The notes beneath the pieces were generated by a model. The model did no database searches. It worked only from the letters and a program-made list of their open reading frames with translations, and was not told the DNA's origin. A stretch of 64,000 nt of DNA, taken from assembly GCA_964553325.1 (NCBI GenBank), contig CAZKKI010000063.1:1-64000 (forward strand), given 5' to 3'. Every line of letters starts with the position of its first letter. The stretch's first letter is position 1. A program made the position numbers and the translations under genes. This document shows, piece after piece, positions 1 to 8,679 of the stretch. Source of the DNA: BMS3ABIN04 sp964553325 (GTDB lineage: Bacteria > Bacteroidota > Ignavibacteria > Ignavibacteriales > Melioribacteraceae).

Positions 1-240
1 GTGAGAAATTAAGTTTGTTAAAATTTTGCTTATTCGTATGTAAAGTCGAACTATTATTATTCGTAAAATAATTGTTCTCCCCGTTGAACGGATAAAAATT
101 ACTATAGATTTATTAATAAATCAAGTTAAAAATGCCATGAGTTATTATTAACAAATCCGTTTAGAGTTTCCTCTAATCGCATTTTGAATTTAACATAACC
201 ATTTTTTTTTGTCAAGGGTTATTTGATTCTAAACCAAATA
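1..240. other. AT-rich intergenic region at window edge
   Basis: This is the non-coding stretch downstream of the thioredoxin gene. It is very AT-rich and I see no reading frame of useful length, no tRNA fold and no repeat. It may contain the upstream region of a gene beyond the window edge. Confidence 0.5.
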
Positions 241-271
241 AAAAAACATGCCCGACTTTTTAATGTTTTTT
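241..271 (-). terminator. possible AT-rich terminator after trxA
   Basis: The arms at 241-249 and 263-271 form a perfect 9-bp stem (AAAAAACAT on the plus strand pairing with ATGTTTTTT) around a 13-nt loop. Read on the minus strand, the 3' arm ends in a T run that continues into TATTTGG. It lies 47 nt after the trxA stop, where an operon end is expected. The stem is mostly A-T and weak, so this is tentative. Confidence 0.35.
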
Positions 272-317
272 GATCATTTTCTGAATTAAAAAGTTAAATT
301 ATGCTGAATTAAATAAT

Positions 318-638
318 TTAAATTAATTTTTCGATTTTTTCTACAAACATAGCTTTCGGAACGGCTCCTATAATTACATCCTTAACTTCGCCGTCTTTGA
401 ACATTAACACGGTCGGTATACTTCTTACTCCGTATTTTATTGCGGTTTGTTGATTTACGTCCACATCAAGTTTACCGACTTTGATTTTGCCCTCATACTC
501 ATTAGCTAACTCTTCTATTATTGGAGCTATTAATCGGCAAGGACTACACCATTCCGCCCAAAAATCTATTATTACCGGCAGTTCCGATTTCAATACTTCG
601 TTTTCAAAGTTATCATCTGTTATCGTAATTGGTTTCAT
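318..638 (-). CDS. trxA: thioredoxin with WCSPC active site
   Basis: This is a 106-residue single-domain thioredoxin, the usual family length. It should act as a cytoplasmic protein-disulfide reductase fed by thioredoxin reductase, which is not in this window. The redox motif is W30-C31-S32-P33-C34, where the classical form has Gly at position 32. The cis-proline (P75 in RSIPT) and the buried Asp of IIDFWAEW are present. A clear GGAG ribosome site stands 5 nt before the ATG. It is the last gene of the leftward series, 40 nt after the acyl-CoA dehydrogenase. The family is certain. The Ser in the active site could shift redox potential, which is inference. Confidence 0.95.
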   Translation of the reverse strand: MKPITITDDNFENEVLKSELPVIIDFWAEWCSPCRLIAPIIEELANEYEGKIKVGKLDVDVNQQTAIKYGVRSIPTVLMFKDGEVKDVIIGAVPKAMFVEKIEKLI

Positions 639-678
639 TTTTTCTCCTTTGTTTTTTCATGGTTTCTTTAATTCGATT

Positions 679-1821
679 TTACATTACGCCATTCTTTTTT
701 AAAACATCTTTTGCAATGATTATTCTTTGGATTTCGTTTGTCCCTTCGAAAATTCTGTTAATCCGGGAATCGCGGTAAAACCTTTCGACCGGAAGTTCTT
801 TCGAGTAACCCATTCCGCCGTGAATTTGAACCGCATAATCGGCTATCTTATCCAAAGCTTCCGAACAATAATATTTAACCATTGCTGATTGTTTGGAAAT
901 ATTTTTACCTTTATCATAATCCACTGCGGTTCTGTAGACAATGGATTCCATATTGTAAATCATGGTTGCCATATCCGCCAGCATAAATTGTATAGCTTGA
1001 AAATGGCTTATTGTTTGATTGAATTGTTCCCTTTGTTTGGCATACCGTGTCGACATTTCAAGTAATTCTTTTGCAGCACCCAGGCATGCAGCTCCAAGTC
1101 CTAATCTTCCCGCATCCAAAGTTTTCATTGCGATTATGAAACCTCTTCCGTCTCTTCCCAACAAGTTTTCTTTGGGAACTCTAACATTATCCAGCGTAAT
1201 GGCGTTGGTTTTGCTTCCCCTAATGCCCATTTTCTTTTCCGGCGGACCAGGTTGAAAGCCTTCCGAATCGGTTTCCACTATGAATCCACTAATACCTTTT
1301 TCCGTTCTCGCAAAAATAGAAGCAATGTGGGCAATTCCACCGTTGGTTATCCAAAGTTTTTCACCGTTCAACACCCATTCGTCACCGTCCAGGCTTGCCC
1401 GTGTTTTTAAATGAAAGGAATCCGAACCTGCTTGGGCTTCGGTTAAACAAAACGCAGCTATCTTTTCCCCGCTTGCCAAAGGAACCAAATACTTTTCTTT
1501 TTGCTCTTCCGTTCCGCCTATATAAATGGCATTAGCACCGATTGATTGATGCGCACCAATAAAAGTGGCTGTGGACATGCATCCACGCGCAATTTCTTCT
1601 TGGGTAATACAATAACCAACTTCGCCAAATCCACCGCCTCCGTATTTTTCGGGAAAAGCCACACCTAAAATACCAAGTTCACCAATTTGTTTAATAAGAT
1701 CTTCCGGTATAGCTTCTTGTTCGTCAATTTGAGCTGCGACCGGTTTAATTTCGTTATTGGTAAAATCCCTTACCATTTCACGAAGCATTTGTTGTTCTTC
1801 GGTAAAACCAAATTCAAACAT
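679..1821 (-). CDS. acyl-CoA dehydrogenase
   Basis: This 380-residue flavoprotein of the acyl-CoA dehydrogenase family oxidises acyl-CoA to the trans-2-enoyl-CoA using FAD, passing electrons to an electron-transfer flavoprotein. All three domains are present: helical N-terminus, beta middle domain with the flavin/substrate motif LTEAQAGSDS, and helical C-terminus. The likely catalytic base is E359 in IFEGTNEIQR, the position used by short- and medium-chain enzymes. Chain-length preference cannot be read from sequence; butyryl-CoA or other short acyl substrates are plausible. It lies 51 nt after an SDR reductase and 40 nt before trxA, so it may be cotranscribed with both. Confidence 0.93.
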   Translation of the reverse strand: MFEFGFTEEQQMLREMVRDFTNNEIKPVAAQIDEQEAIPEDLIKQIGELGILGVAFPEKYGGGGFGEVGYCITQEEIARGCMSTATFIGAHQSIGANAIYIGGTEEQKEKYLVPLASGEKIAAFCLTEAQAGSDSFHLKTRASLDGDEWVLNGEKLWITNGGIAHIASIFARTEKGISGFIVETDSEGFQPGPPEKKMGIRGSKTNAITLDNVRVPKENLLGRDGRGFIIAMKTLDAGRLGLGAACLGAAKELLEMSTRYAKQREQFNQTISHFQAIQFMLADMATMIYNMESIVYRTAVDYDKGKNISKQSAMVKYYCSEALDKIADYAVQIHGGMGYSKELPVERFYRDSRINRIFEGTNEIQRIIIAKDVLKKNGVM

Positions 1822-1872
1822 ATATCCACCTATTTATATTTGATTAGAGAATAATCAAATCCCGATCGCAAA

Positions 1873-2697
1873 TTATTTTATCGGTCTGCAAACAACTTCG
1901 CCGGTAAAGTTTACATTATATTCACCACCGTCAACACCTATTACGTTACCCGAAATCCAATCAGCTTCTTTCTTGCAAAGCAAAACTATCGCTTGTGCCA
2001 CTTCTTCGGGGGTTGTCAGTTTACCCATCGGATTTTTTAGCTTTGCCGCTTCAATCATTCTTTCGTTACCCGGAATTTTACGTAATGCTGGTGTATCGGT
2101 TACGCCGGCCATAATTGCATTCGCCGTAATTTTCATGGAACCCAATTCCACCGAAAGCTGACGGATATGAGCTTCCAACGCCGCTTTTGCTGCGGAAACA
2201 GCACCGTAATAAGGAATAACAGTGTGAGAACCGGCGCTTGTTAATGCAAAAATTCTACCTTTCTTTGCAAAAAGATCTCTTTGAATAAGACCTTGCGTCC
2301 AATATACAAGCGAATGAGCCATTACATCGAGAGTCATTTCCATTTGAGCTTTTGTTATTGCATCGTTAGCGGATTTTGCAATGAACGGTTTTAGAGTTCC
2401 GAATGCCAGCGAATGTACTAATACATGAACAAAAGGATGGTCTTTTGTAGCAAATCTTTCTTTTATTTCGTCAAGTGTATCGTTTCGTTTAATCGGGTCG
2501 GCCGCATTCATATTAAAAAATACAGCTTTATGACCGGTGTGTTGAATTTTCTTAATTACGTTTTTCACTTTCGGCATTGTGCTTTGTCTATCGAGATGAA
2601 TTCCGAAAATGTTATAGCCTTCTTTCGCCAAGGCTACTGCCGTAGCGCCGCCAAAACCGCTTGAAGCGCCAAGTATTAATGCCCATTTGTCTGCCAT
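1873..2697 (-). CDS. SDR reductase, likely enoyl-ACP reductase (FabI/FabL type)
   Basis: This 274-residue short-chain dehydrogenase has an N-terminal Rossmann fold with glycine motif GASSGFGGA (residues 10-18), S154, and Y164 followed six residues later by K171. A Tyr-x6-Lys spacing is typical of the FabI/FabL enoyl-ACP reductase branch rather than the Tyr-x3-Lys of ordinary SDRs. The HSLAFGTLKP segment after strand 4 also resembles that branch. Expected role: the NAD(P)H-dependent last step of fatty-acid elongation. The glycine pattern is closer to FabL than to FabI. A GAGGACAA ribosome site precedes the ATG. The dnaE stop lies 86 nt upstream. Substrate is inferred; another SDR function is possible. 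Confidence 0.75.
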   Translation of the reverse strand: MADKWALILGASSGFGGATAVALAKEGYNIFGIHLDRQSTMPKVKNVIKKIQHTGHKAVFFNMNAADPIKRNDTLDEIKERFATKDHPFVHVLVHSLAFGTLKPFIAKSANDAITKAQMEMTLDVMAHSLVYWTQGLIQRDLFAKKGRIFALTSAGSHTVIPYYGAVSAAKAALEAHIRQLSVELGSMKITANAIMAGVTDTPALRKIPGNERMIEAAKLKNPMGKLTTPEEVAQAIVLLCKKEADWISGNVIGVDGGEYNVNFTGEVVCRPIK

Positions 2698-2783
2698 TTA
2701 TTGTCCTCTTTTTTATAAATTGGGATACAAATTATAAAATATATGTGGTTTTATCAATATTCTAACCGGCAATTCGATAAACG

Positions 2784-5700
2784 CTAATAAGTAACGAAGC
2801 GAAGGGAATTTTCACCCAGCAAGTCGTTCAATTTTTCAACAAGCTCATCAACCAATTTTACTTTTATTCCCGTTAAAAAATTTCTTTTGTTTCCATTATC
2901 CGCCAAAAGCACATATACCGGAACGGTACCTTGAAAATCATTCAATACTTTTTGTAATTCACCAATTATTTCGGGCTTATGGATGTCTTTATGAATTATT
3001 ATAACCAACTTTTTCGTCAATTGTTCTCTTGCTTCGGTCAGACTCATTACATTCTCGGCAATAAGTTTAATACCGTCTCCGCTGCTTTCCAACTTTCCCC
3101 GCACCAGCACCGTGGATTCCGTTTTTAACAAGTCTTCCTTGTCTTGGAAATCTTTTCCGAACATTATACCATCGCATGAACCAGAAAAATCGTCCAATTT
3201 GAAAAATGCCATTTTACGACCGGATTTATCAATCCTCGTTCGCAGATCGGTTACAACTCCGCAAGCCCGCACGTTATCCGAGTTTTTGAAGGTTGCCGGT
3301 TCACCGAGATGCACCGAGGAAAACGAATTGTATTCGTTGATAAATTTTCTTAACGGATGATCGGAAAGATAAAACCCGAGTACCTCCCTTTCTTTTGCCA
3401 ATCGTTCTTTGGTTTTCCAAGCGGGAACATCGGGAAGTTTCGGTTCCTCTATTTCAATTGTTTCATCCACGGCTCCGAAAAGACTGGCAGAATGGTTTGC
3501 CATTGCCGCCCGGGCTTTATTGCCAAACGATAACGCTTCTTCGATAGCTTTGAATTTTTGTGCTCTGTTTCCTTCCAAAGAATCCATTGCTCCGGCCCAA
3601 ACCAAACTTTCCAGCGCTCTTTTATTTACTACTCTCGTATCCACATTTTGACAGAAATCATAAATGGTTTTAAAATCCCTTCCCAAAGCCTTGTGGGCAC
3701 GTTGAATTTCCTTAACGGCATTAACTCCTACATTTTTAATTGCCGACATACCAAAAATTATTTCATTGCCTTTTACGGTAAACGATACGGACGGACGGTT
3801 AACATCGGGCATTAATACTTTAACTTTTAACTTTCTGCAATCCTCAAGCAATGTTGTTACCTTCTCGGGTTTTTCAAATTCCACAGTCAAGTTGGCGGCA
3901 AGAAATTCGGGAAGGTAATGCGCTTTCAAGTACGCTGTTTGATATGCAACGATACTGTAGGCAACGGCATGACTTTTATTGAATCCGTAATTAGCAAATT
4001 TATCTATATCTTCAAAAATAGCTACGGCAATTTTTTTGGGAATTTTATTTTTAACGGCACCATCAATGAATTTTTTCTTTTGCTCTTTCATCGCTTTGAG
4101 GTCTTTTTTCCCCATCGCCCTTCTTAAAATATCCGCTTCGGCAAGAGTCATACCCGCAATTTTATTCGCAATTTGAATCACTTGCTCTTGATAAACCATT
4201 ATTCCGTAAGTTTCTTTAAGAATCGGTTCAAGAGAAGGATGTAAGTATTCGAATGTTTTTCTTCCGTGTTTCCGGGCTATAAATTCATCGATATAATCCA
4301 TAGGTCCCGGACGGTAAAGCGCATTCATTGCGGCCAAATCTTTTATACTGGTCGGTTTTAATTTTCTCAGGTATTCCCTCATCGGAGCCGATTCGAATTG
4401 GAATATCGCCGTCGTTTGTCCTTTTGCAAAAAGTTGATATGTCTTTTCATCATCGAGGGGAATATTTTCAATGTCGATTTCTACACCTCGATTTTCCTTC
4501 ACAAGCTTAACCGTATTCCGGATAACCGACAACGTGCTTAATCCCAAAAAATCCATCTTTAGAAGTCCGGCGGAATCGAGTTCTTTCATATTGTATTGCG
4601 TTACCAGGTCGCCGTTGTTTCCCGCAACCGCCAGCGGGACGTAATCGCTTACGGGTCCCGGTGTAATTACAACACCCGCCGCATGCTTTGAAGCATTACG
4701 GTTCATTCCTTCAAGCAGTTTGGAATACTTTATCAATTCTTGTATTTGCGGATCATTCGAATCTCTGACCCATTTTAATTCCGGGACTTCGTTTAATGCT
4801 TTTTCAATGGAGTAAACTTTTCCGAACTTCGAAGGGATCCATTTTGTTATGTTATTTACTGTAGCTATAGGTATTTTCAAAACACGAGCAACATCGCGGA
4901 TTACCGCTTTGGATGAAAGTCTGTTAAATGTAATAATTTGACTGACGGATTTTTCCCCGTATTTTTCTTTCACATAATCGATTACCACACTTCTTTGATC
5001 GTCCGCGAAATCCACATCGATATCGGGCATGGATTTACGTTCGGGATTTAAAAACCTTTCGAAGAGCAAACCGTAATCGAGCGGATTTACGTTTGTTATT
5101 CCAAGAGCGTATGCAACCAAACTGCCGGCTGCGCTTCCGCGACCGGGGCCGACCGGAACACCCCGTTGTTTTGCGGCGTTTATAAAATCCTGAGTAATCA
5201 GAAAATAACCGGAATAACCCATACTCTTAATTATTTCCACTTCGTATTTAAATCTTTCTTCTACCTCGCTTGTAATTTTATCGATTTTTTTCTCTAAACC
5301 TTCACGTGCCAATATTTCGAAATATTCGTCCAAATTTTTTGCTTCGGAATCTTCGGGAATGGGAAATACAGGATAGTGAAATTTTTCGAAGTCCAAATTG
5401 AGATCGGTTTTTTCGGCAATTTCAAGAGTGCTTTCAATCGCGCCTTTGTATTTCCCGAACAACTTTTTCATCTCTTCGGTGGATTTAAAATAAATCTGGT
5501 CCGTTTGATAACGCAAATCGCGGTAATCCCTACCGGTCTTATCCGAAAGTAAAAGCAAAATATTATGCGCAACCGAATGTTCCCTTTCGATATAATGGAT
5601 ATCGTTTGTAGCAACAATCGGGGTATTTATTTCTTTAGCAAGTTTGGGAATTCCCTCGAGTATCGGTAAATCTTTTTCGAGACCGTGGTCTTGAATTTCA

Positions 5701-6239
5701 AGATAAAAATCTTGATCAAAAATTTCTTTCAGAATAATCGCATTTTCTTTCGCTTTTTCGTAATCGCCGTTAAGAAGATGCGCCGAAACGGGTCCGGCAA
5801 GGCAAGCGCTGGTACAAATTAATCCTTCACTCAGTTCTTTAAGAATTTCCAAATCGATACGCGGTTTATAGTAAAATCCTTCCGTAAATCCGATAGTTGA
5901 AAGCTTAACCAAATTTTTATAGCCGGTTTTGTTTTTGGCTAATAAAACAAGATGATTATAATCCCTTTGTTTCCGCCCGCCGGGTTTGGCATTTCCGTTT
6001 CCACGGTCGAACCTGCTTCCTTCCATTACAATATAAGCTTCCATTCCGATAATCGGTTTTATGCCGGCGCTTTTAGCTTTCTTATAAAATTCGGAAATTC
6101 CGTACATCACACCGTGATCGGTAAGAGCCAAAGCTTGCATTTCATTTTTTTTCGCAGCAGCAATAAGTGCATCTATAGTGCAAGCCGCATCTTGCAAACT
6201 ATAATGGGAATGATTGTGTAAGTGAATAAAGTCGTTCAT
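2784..6239 (-). CDS. dnaE: DNA polymerase III subunit alpha
   Basis: This is the 1151-residue replicative polymerase catalytic subunit of the DnaE class. Domain order: PHP (about 1-285), palm/fingers with catalytic D406 and D408 in PDIDVDF and D563 in KMDFLGL, the beta-clamp-binding and HhH region, and a C-terminal OB fold starting near CGVVTDLRTRID. The PHP site keeps the metal-ligand pattern that E. coli DnaE has lost: H8, H10, D17, H42, E67, H96, C146, H185, D213 and H215. This suggests a metal-binding and possibly exonucleolytic PHP domain. It starts 14 nt after dut ends. Essential for chromosome replication. Confidence 0.97.
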   Translation of the reverse strand: MNDFIHLHNHSHYSLQDAACTIDALIAAAKKNEMQALALTDHGVMYGISEFYKKAKSAGIKPIIGMEAYIVMEGSRFDRGNGNAKPGGRKQRDYNHLVLLAKNKTGYKNLVKLSTIGFTEGFYYKPRIDLEILKELSEGLICTSACLAGPVSAHLLNGDYEKAKENAIILKEIFDQDFYLEIQDHGLEKDLPILEGIPKLAKEINTPIVATNDIHYIEREHSVAHNILLLLSDKTGRDYRDLRYQTDQIYFKSTEEMKKLFGKYKGAIESTLEIAEKTDLNLDFEKFHYPVFPIPEDSEAKNLDEYFEILAREGLEKKIDKITSEVEERFKYEVEIIKSMGYSGYFLITQDFINAAKQRGVPVGPGRGSAAGSLVAYALGITNVNPLDYGLLFERFLNPERKSMPDIDVDFADDQRSVVIDYVKEKYGEKSVSQIITFNRLSSKAVIRDVARVLKIPIATVNNITKWIPSKFGKVYSIEKALNEVPELKWVRDSNDPQIQELIKYSKLLEGMNRNASKHAAGVVITPGPVSDYVPLAVAGNNGDLVTQYNMKELDSAGLLKMDFLGLSTLSVIRNTVKLVKENRGVEIDIENIPLDDEKTYQLFAKGQTTAIFQFESAPMREYLRKLKPTSIKDLAAMNALYRPGPMDYIDEFIARKHGRKTFEYLHPSLEPILKETYGIMVYQEQVIQIANKIAGMTLAEADILRRAMGKKDLKAMKEQKKKFIDGAVKNKIPKKIAVAIFEDIDKFANYGFNKSHAVAYSIVAYQTAYLKAHYLPEFLAANLTVEFEKPEKVTTLLEDCRKLKVKVLMPDVNRPSVSFTVKGNEIIFGMSAIKNVGVNAVKEIQRAHKALGRDFKTIYDFCQNVDTRVVNKRALESLVWAGAMDSLEGNRAQKFKAIEEALSFGNKARAAMANHSASLFGAVDETIEIEEPKLPDVPAWKTKERLAKEREVLGFYLSDHPLRKFINEYNSFSSVHLGEPATFKNSDNVRACGVVTDLRTRIDKSGRKMAFFKLDDFSGSCDGIMFGKDFQDKEDLLKTESTVLVRGKLESSGDGIKLIAENVMSLTEAREQLTKKLVIIIHKDIHKPEIIGELQKVLNDFQGTVPVYVLLADNGNKRNFLTGIKVKLVDELVEKLNDLLGENSLRFVTY

Positions 6240-6253
6240 TGTCTTTTCAAAAT

Positions 6254-6709
6254 TTAATGTTTACCGGTATGCCCGAAACCACCGCTTCCCCGTTTCGTTT
6301 CGTTTAATTCCTCAACTTCCAGTAACCGGGCTTGATATACTTTACTTAAAACAAGTTGAGCAATTCTTTCTCCTCTTTTAATTACAAACTTTTCTTTTCC
6401 GAAATTAAAAAGAATAATTTTAACTTCACCTCTGTAATCCGAATCGATAGTGCCCGGAGAGTTAAGAATGCCGATTCCGTGTTTAATTGCCAAGCCGCTT
6501 CTGGGTCGGACTTGAATTTCGTAACCTACGGGAATTTCAACGCTTAAATTAGTCGGTACCAAAACTATTTCTCCCGGTCTAACAACAATACTTTCACCAA
6601 CGGCAGCGCGAACGTCCATTCCGGCACTATGTTCGGTTGAATACGAAGGTAACGGTATATCGTTAAATTGATTATCTAATCTTTTAAATTTTACTAAAAC
6701 TTTTTCCAC
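6254..6709 (-). CDS. dut: dUTP diphosphatase
   Basis: This 151-residue trimeric dUTPase converts dUTP to dUMP and PPi, preventing uracil incorporation and feeding dTMP synthesis. All five family motifs are present: AGMDVRA (29-35), RPRSGLAIKHG (68-78), GTIDSDYRGEV (86-96, catalytic D89), KRGERIAQLVL (111-121) and the glycine-rich C-terminal arm RGSGGFGHTG (140-149). The arm has His where Ser is usual. It sits directly upstream of dnaE with a 14-nt spacer, which makes cotranscription likely. Confidence 0.96.
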   Translation of the reverse strand: MEKVLVKFKRLDNQFNDIPLPSYSTEHSAGMDVRAAVGESIVVRPGEIVLVPTNLSVEIPVGYEIQVRPRSGLAIKHGIGILNSPGTIDSDYRGEVKIILFNFGKEKFVIKRGERIAQLVLSKVYQARLLEVEELNETKRGSGGFGHTGKH

Positions 6710-6765
6710 TGAAACGGTTTGATTATGATAGTGAATTTACGGCGCTCCAAAAATAACAGTAATTT

Positions 6766-8229
6766 TTATCTTTTGCTTTGAATAATTTCCAAAGCTTGGA
6801 AAATTTCTTTCTTTCTTAAAATCCCAAACAGAAATGCCAATCCGATAAATAAAATTAAAAGGATAATTTTAGATAAAACGGTTAGAATTCCGTTAAAATA
6901 TAAATAATAATACGTTAAAGATATAAACAAAATCAACAACAAGTTAGGAATTACTCTTCCGAATTCATAATTAATTTTGTAAAATTTTTGCGAAACGAAA
7001 TACAAAAAAACCGCCATCACAAAATAACTTGCAAATGTGGAAATTGCCGCACCGAACATTCCCCAAACGGGAATCAGCAAAAAGTTCGATGCAATATTTA
7101 TTACTGCACCGGTTCCGGTTACGTAAGGAAAATATTTGGTTTTTTCTTCAATGTAAATTCCCGCTTGAAAATTAACATACATACCGTGAAAAATATAGGC
7201 AAATAAAATAATCGGTACAATGTAAATTCCCCCCAAATAGTCTTTCCCGATAAGGGATTTACCGTTAAAAAATTCAATTGCCGCAATGTTATCGATAAAC
7301 AAACTGACAATGATCCAAATTAAAGAAGCAACCAAGACGAATAATGTTAGAACTTTCGAAAAAATTTCCTTTGCGTTTTTCTCTTTAGCGTTATTTAAAA
7401 AGAAAGGTTGCCATGCATATTGAAACATCGAAACAAATAAAAGCATAAAAATTCCAAGCTTATAGTTTGCACGGTAAACTCCAACGGTCGAATCATTCGT
7501 GAGCTCCCTTAAAATTGGTACATCTATCATTTGAACCATAATTGCCGCCATACTTGCCGGTAAATACGGAATACCGAACTTTATCATTCTTTTCAGGGTA
7601 TTGAAATGTAGGGATAAATTTAATTTTTTAAATATTTCCGGCGCCAAGGCTACCAGCGAAAAAGCGGAAGCAACCACATTGCTGATGAATATTGCTTCTA
7701 TTCCCATTTTGTAATACAATATCAACAGTATATTTAAGGAAAGATTAATTATAATATTAATTATTTTAATTGTAGCAAATTTCAACGCTTTTCTTTCCAA
7801 ACGGAGTCCGGCAAACGGAATGAGTGCAATTGTATCGAGGAATAAAATTCCCAAAATATAATAAAGTAAATGTCCGTATTCCGACGGAACATTCAAAAAA
7901 TTATTTATACCTGTTTTGAAAATTAGAATTACAACACTGATTGCTATTGACGTAAATGAAATAAAAAGAAAGGGTGTGGAGAATACATTTTTATTGTTTT
8001 CTTCTTTGCTCAAAGATGCAAACTTCATATATGCCGCATCCATTCCGTAAATATACACTACATTCAGAAATGCAATGATTGTATAAAGATAAGTGTAAAT
8101 TCCGTATTCATTCGTCGGGAAAACATTAGTGTAAAAGGGTACCAAAAGAAAACCTAAAAATCTTCCGAGAATTGTACTAATGCCGTAAATTACGGTATCC
8201 TTCGAAAGTTCTTTAAGTTTTTCAATCAT
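6766..8229 (-). CDS. polysaccharide flippase (Wzx/RfbX-like)
   Basis: This 487-residue integral membrane protein has about 12 to 14 hydrophobic helices and the MATE/MOP-superfamily polysaccharide transporter start (KDTVIYGISTILGRFLGFLLVPFYTN). Family role: flipping undecaprenyl-linked oligosaccharide across the inner membrane. Its start codon overlaps the stop of the thioesterase gene by 4 nt, so the two are translationally coupled. It is the second flippase in the window (the other is at 22258-23670), so it may serve a separate glycan or lipid-linked sugar. Substrate is unknown. Confidence 0.88.
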   Translation of the reverse strand: MIEKLKELSKDTVIYGISTILGRFLGFLLVPFYTNVFPTNEYGIYTYLYTIIAFLNVVYIYGMDAAYMKFASLSKEENNKNVFSTPFLFISFTSIAISVVILIFKTGINNFLNVPSEYGHLLYYILGILFLDTIALIPFAGLRLERKALKFATIKIINIIINLSLNILLILYYKMGIEAIFISNVVASAFSLVALAPEIFKKLNLSLHFNTLKRMIKFGIPYLPASMAAIMVQMIDVPILRELTNDSTVGVYRANYKLGIFMLLFVSMFQYAWQPFFLNNAKEKNAKEIFSKVLTLFVLVASLIWIIVSLFIDNIAAIEFFNGKSLIGKDYLGGIYIVPIILFAYIFHGMYVNFQAGIYIEEKTKYFPYVTGTGAVINIASNFLLIPVWGMFGAAISTFASYFVMAVFLYFVSQKFYKINYEFGRVIPNLLLILFISLTYYYLYFNGILTVLSKIILLILFIGLAFLFGILRKKEIFQALEIIQSKR

Positions 8230-8657
8230 TCTGCAGTGCGTTGGGATTTATTAAAATACGGTTCCAAGGCTTTGATATATTTTTCCGGTGGTTTCGTCGG
8301 GCGTTTGCTTTCCGCATTAATGAACATATGATCGGTATAACCCGTTGCAATTAAATCGGTTTCCCCGTTTCTTGTAATCACATAATCGATATGAACCTTT
8401 GCGGAATATATTTCGCTGACCACGGCTTTAATTTCCAATAAATCATCGTAAACGGCAGGTTTTTTGTAATTAACATGAGCTTGAATTAACGGAAGTTGAT
8501 AACCGCTCTTTTCCAATTCGCTGTAAGGCAAACCGGTACTTCTAAGCAATTCGGTTCTTCCGACTTCAAAATATTCCAAGTATTTTCCGTTATAAACAAT
8601 TCCCATTTTGTCGGTATCGGCATAACGTACTCTGACGGTGGTCGTGTGCGTAATCAT
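8226..8657 (-). CDS. acyl-CoA thioesterase, YbgC/4HBT family
   Basis: This 143-residue hotdog-fold thioesterase has the family start RVRYADTDKMGIVYNGKYLEY. The Asp of DTDKMG is the expected catalytic acid, as in YbgC and 4-hydroxybenzoyl-CoA thioesterases. It should hydrolyse short acyl-CoA or acyl-ACP thioesters. It lies 22 nt after accA and overlaps the downstream flippase by 4 nt. The neighbourhood with accA hints at lipid metabolism. I see none of the Tol-Pal genes that accompany ybgC in proteobacteria, so that symbol is not assigned. Confidence 0.88.
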   Translation of the reverse strand: MITHTTTVRVRYADTDKMGIVYNGKYLEYFEVGRTELLRSTGLPYSELEKSGYQLPLIQAHVNYKKPAVYDDLLEIKAVVSEIYSAKVHIDYVITRNGETDLIATGYTDHMFINAESKRPTKPPEKYIKALEPYFNKSQRTAE

Positions 8658-8679
8658 TTATTTTCACTTTAATTTTTAA

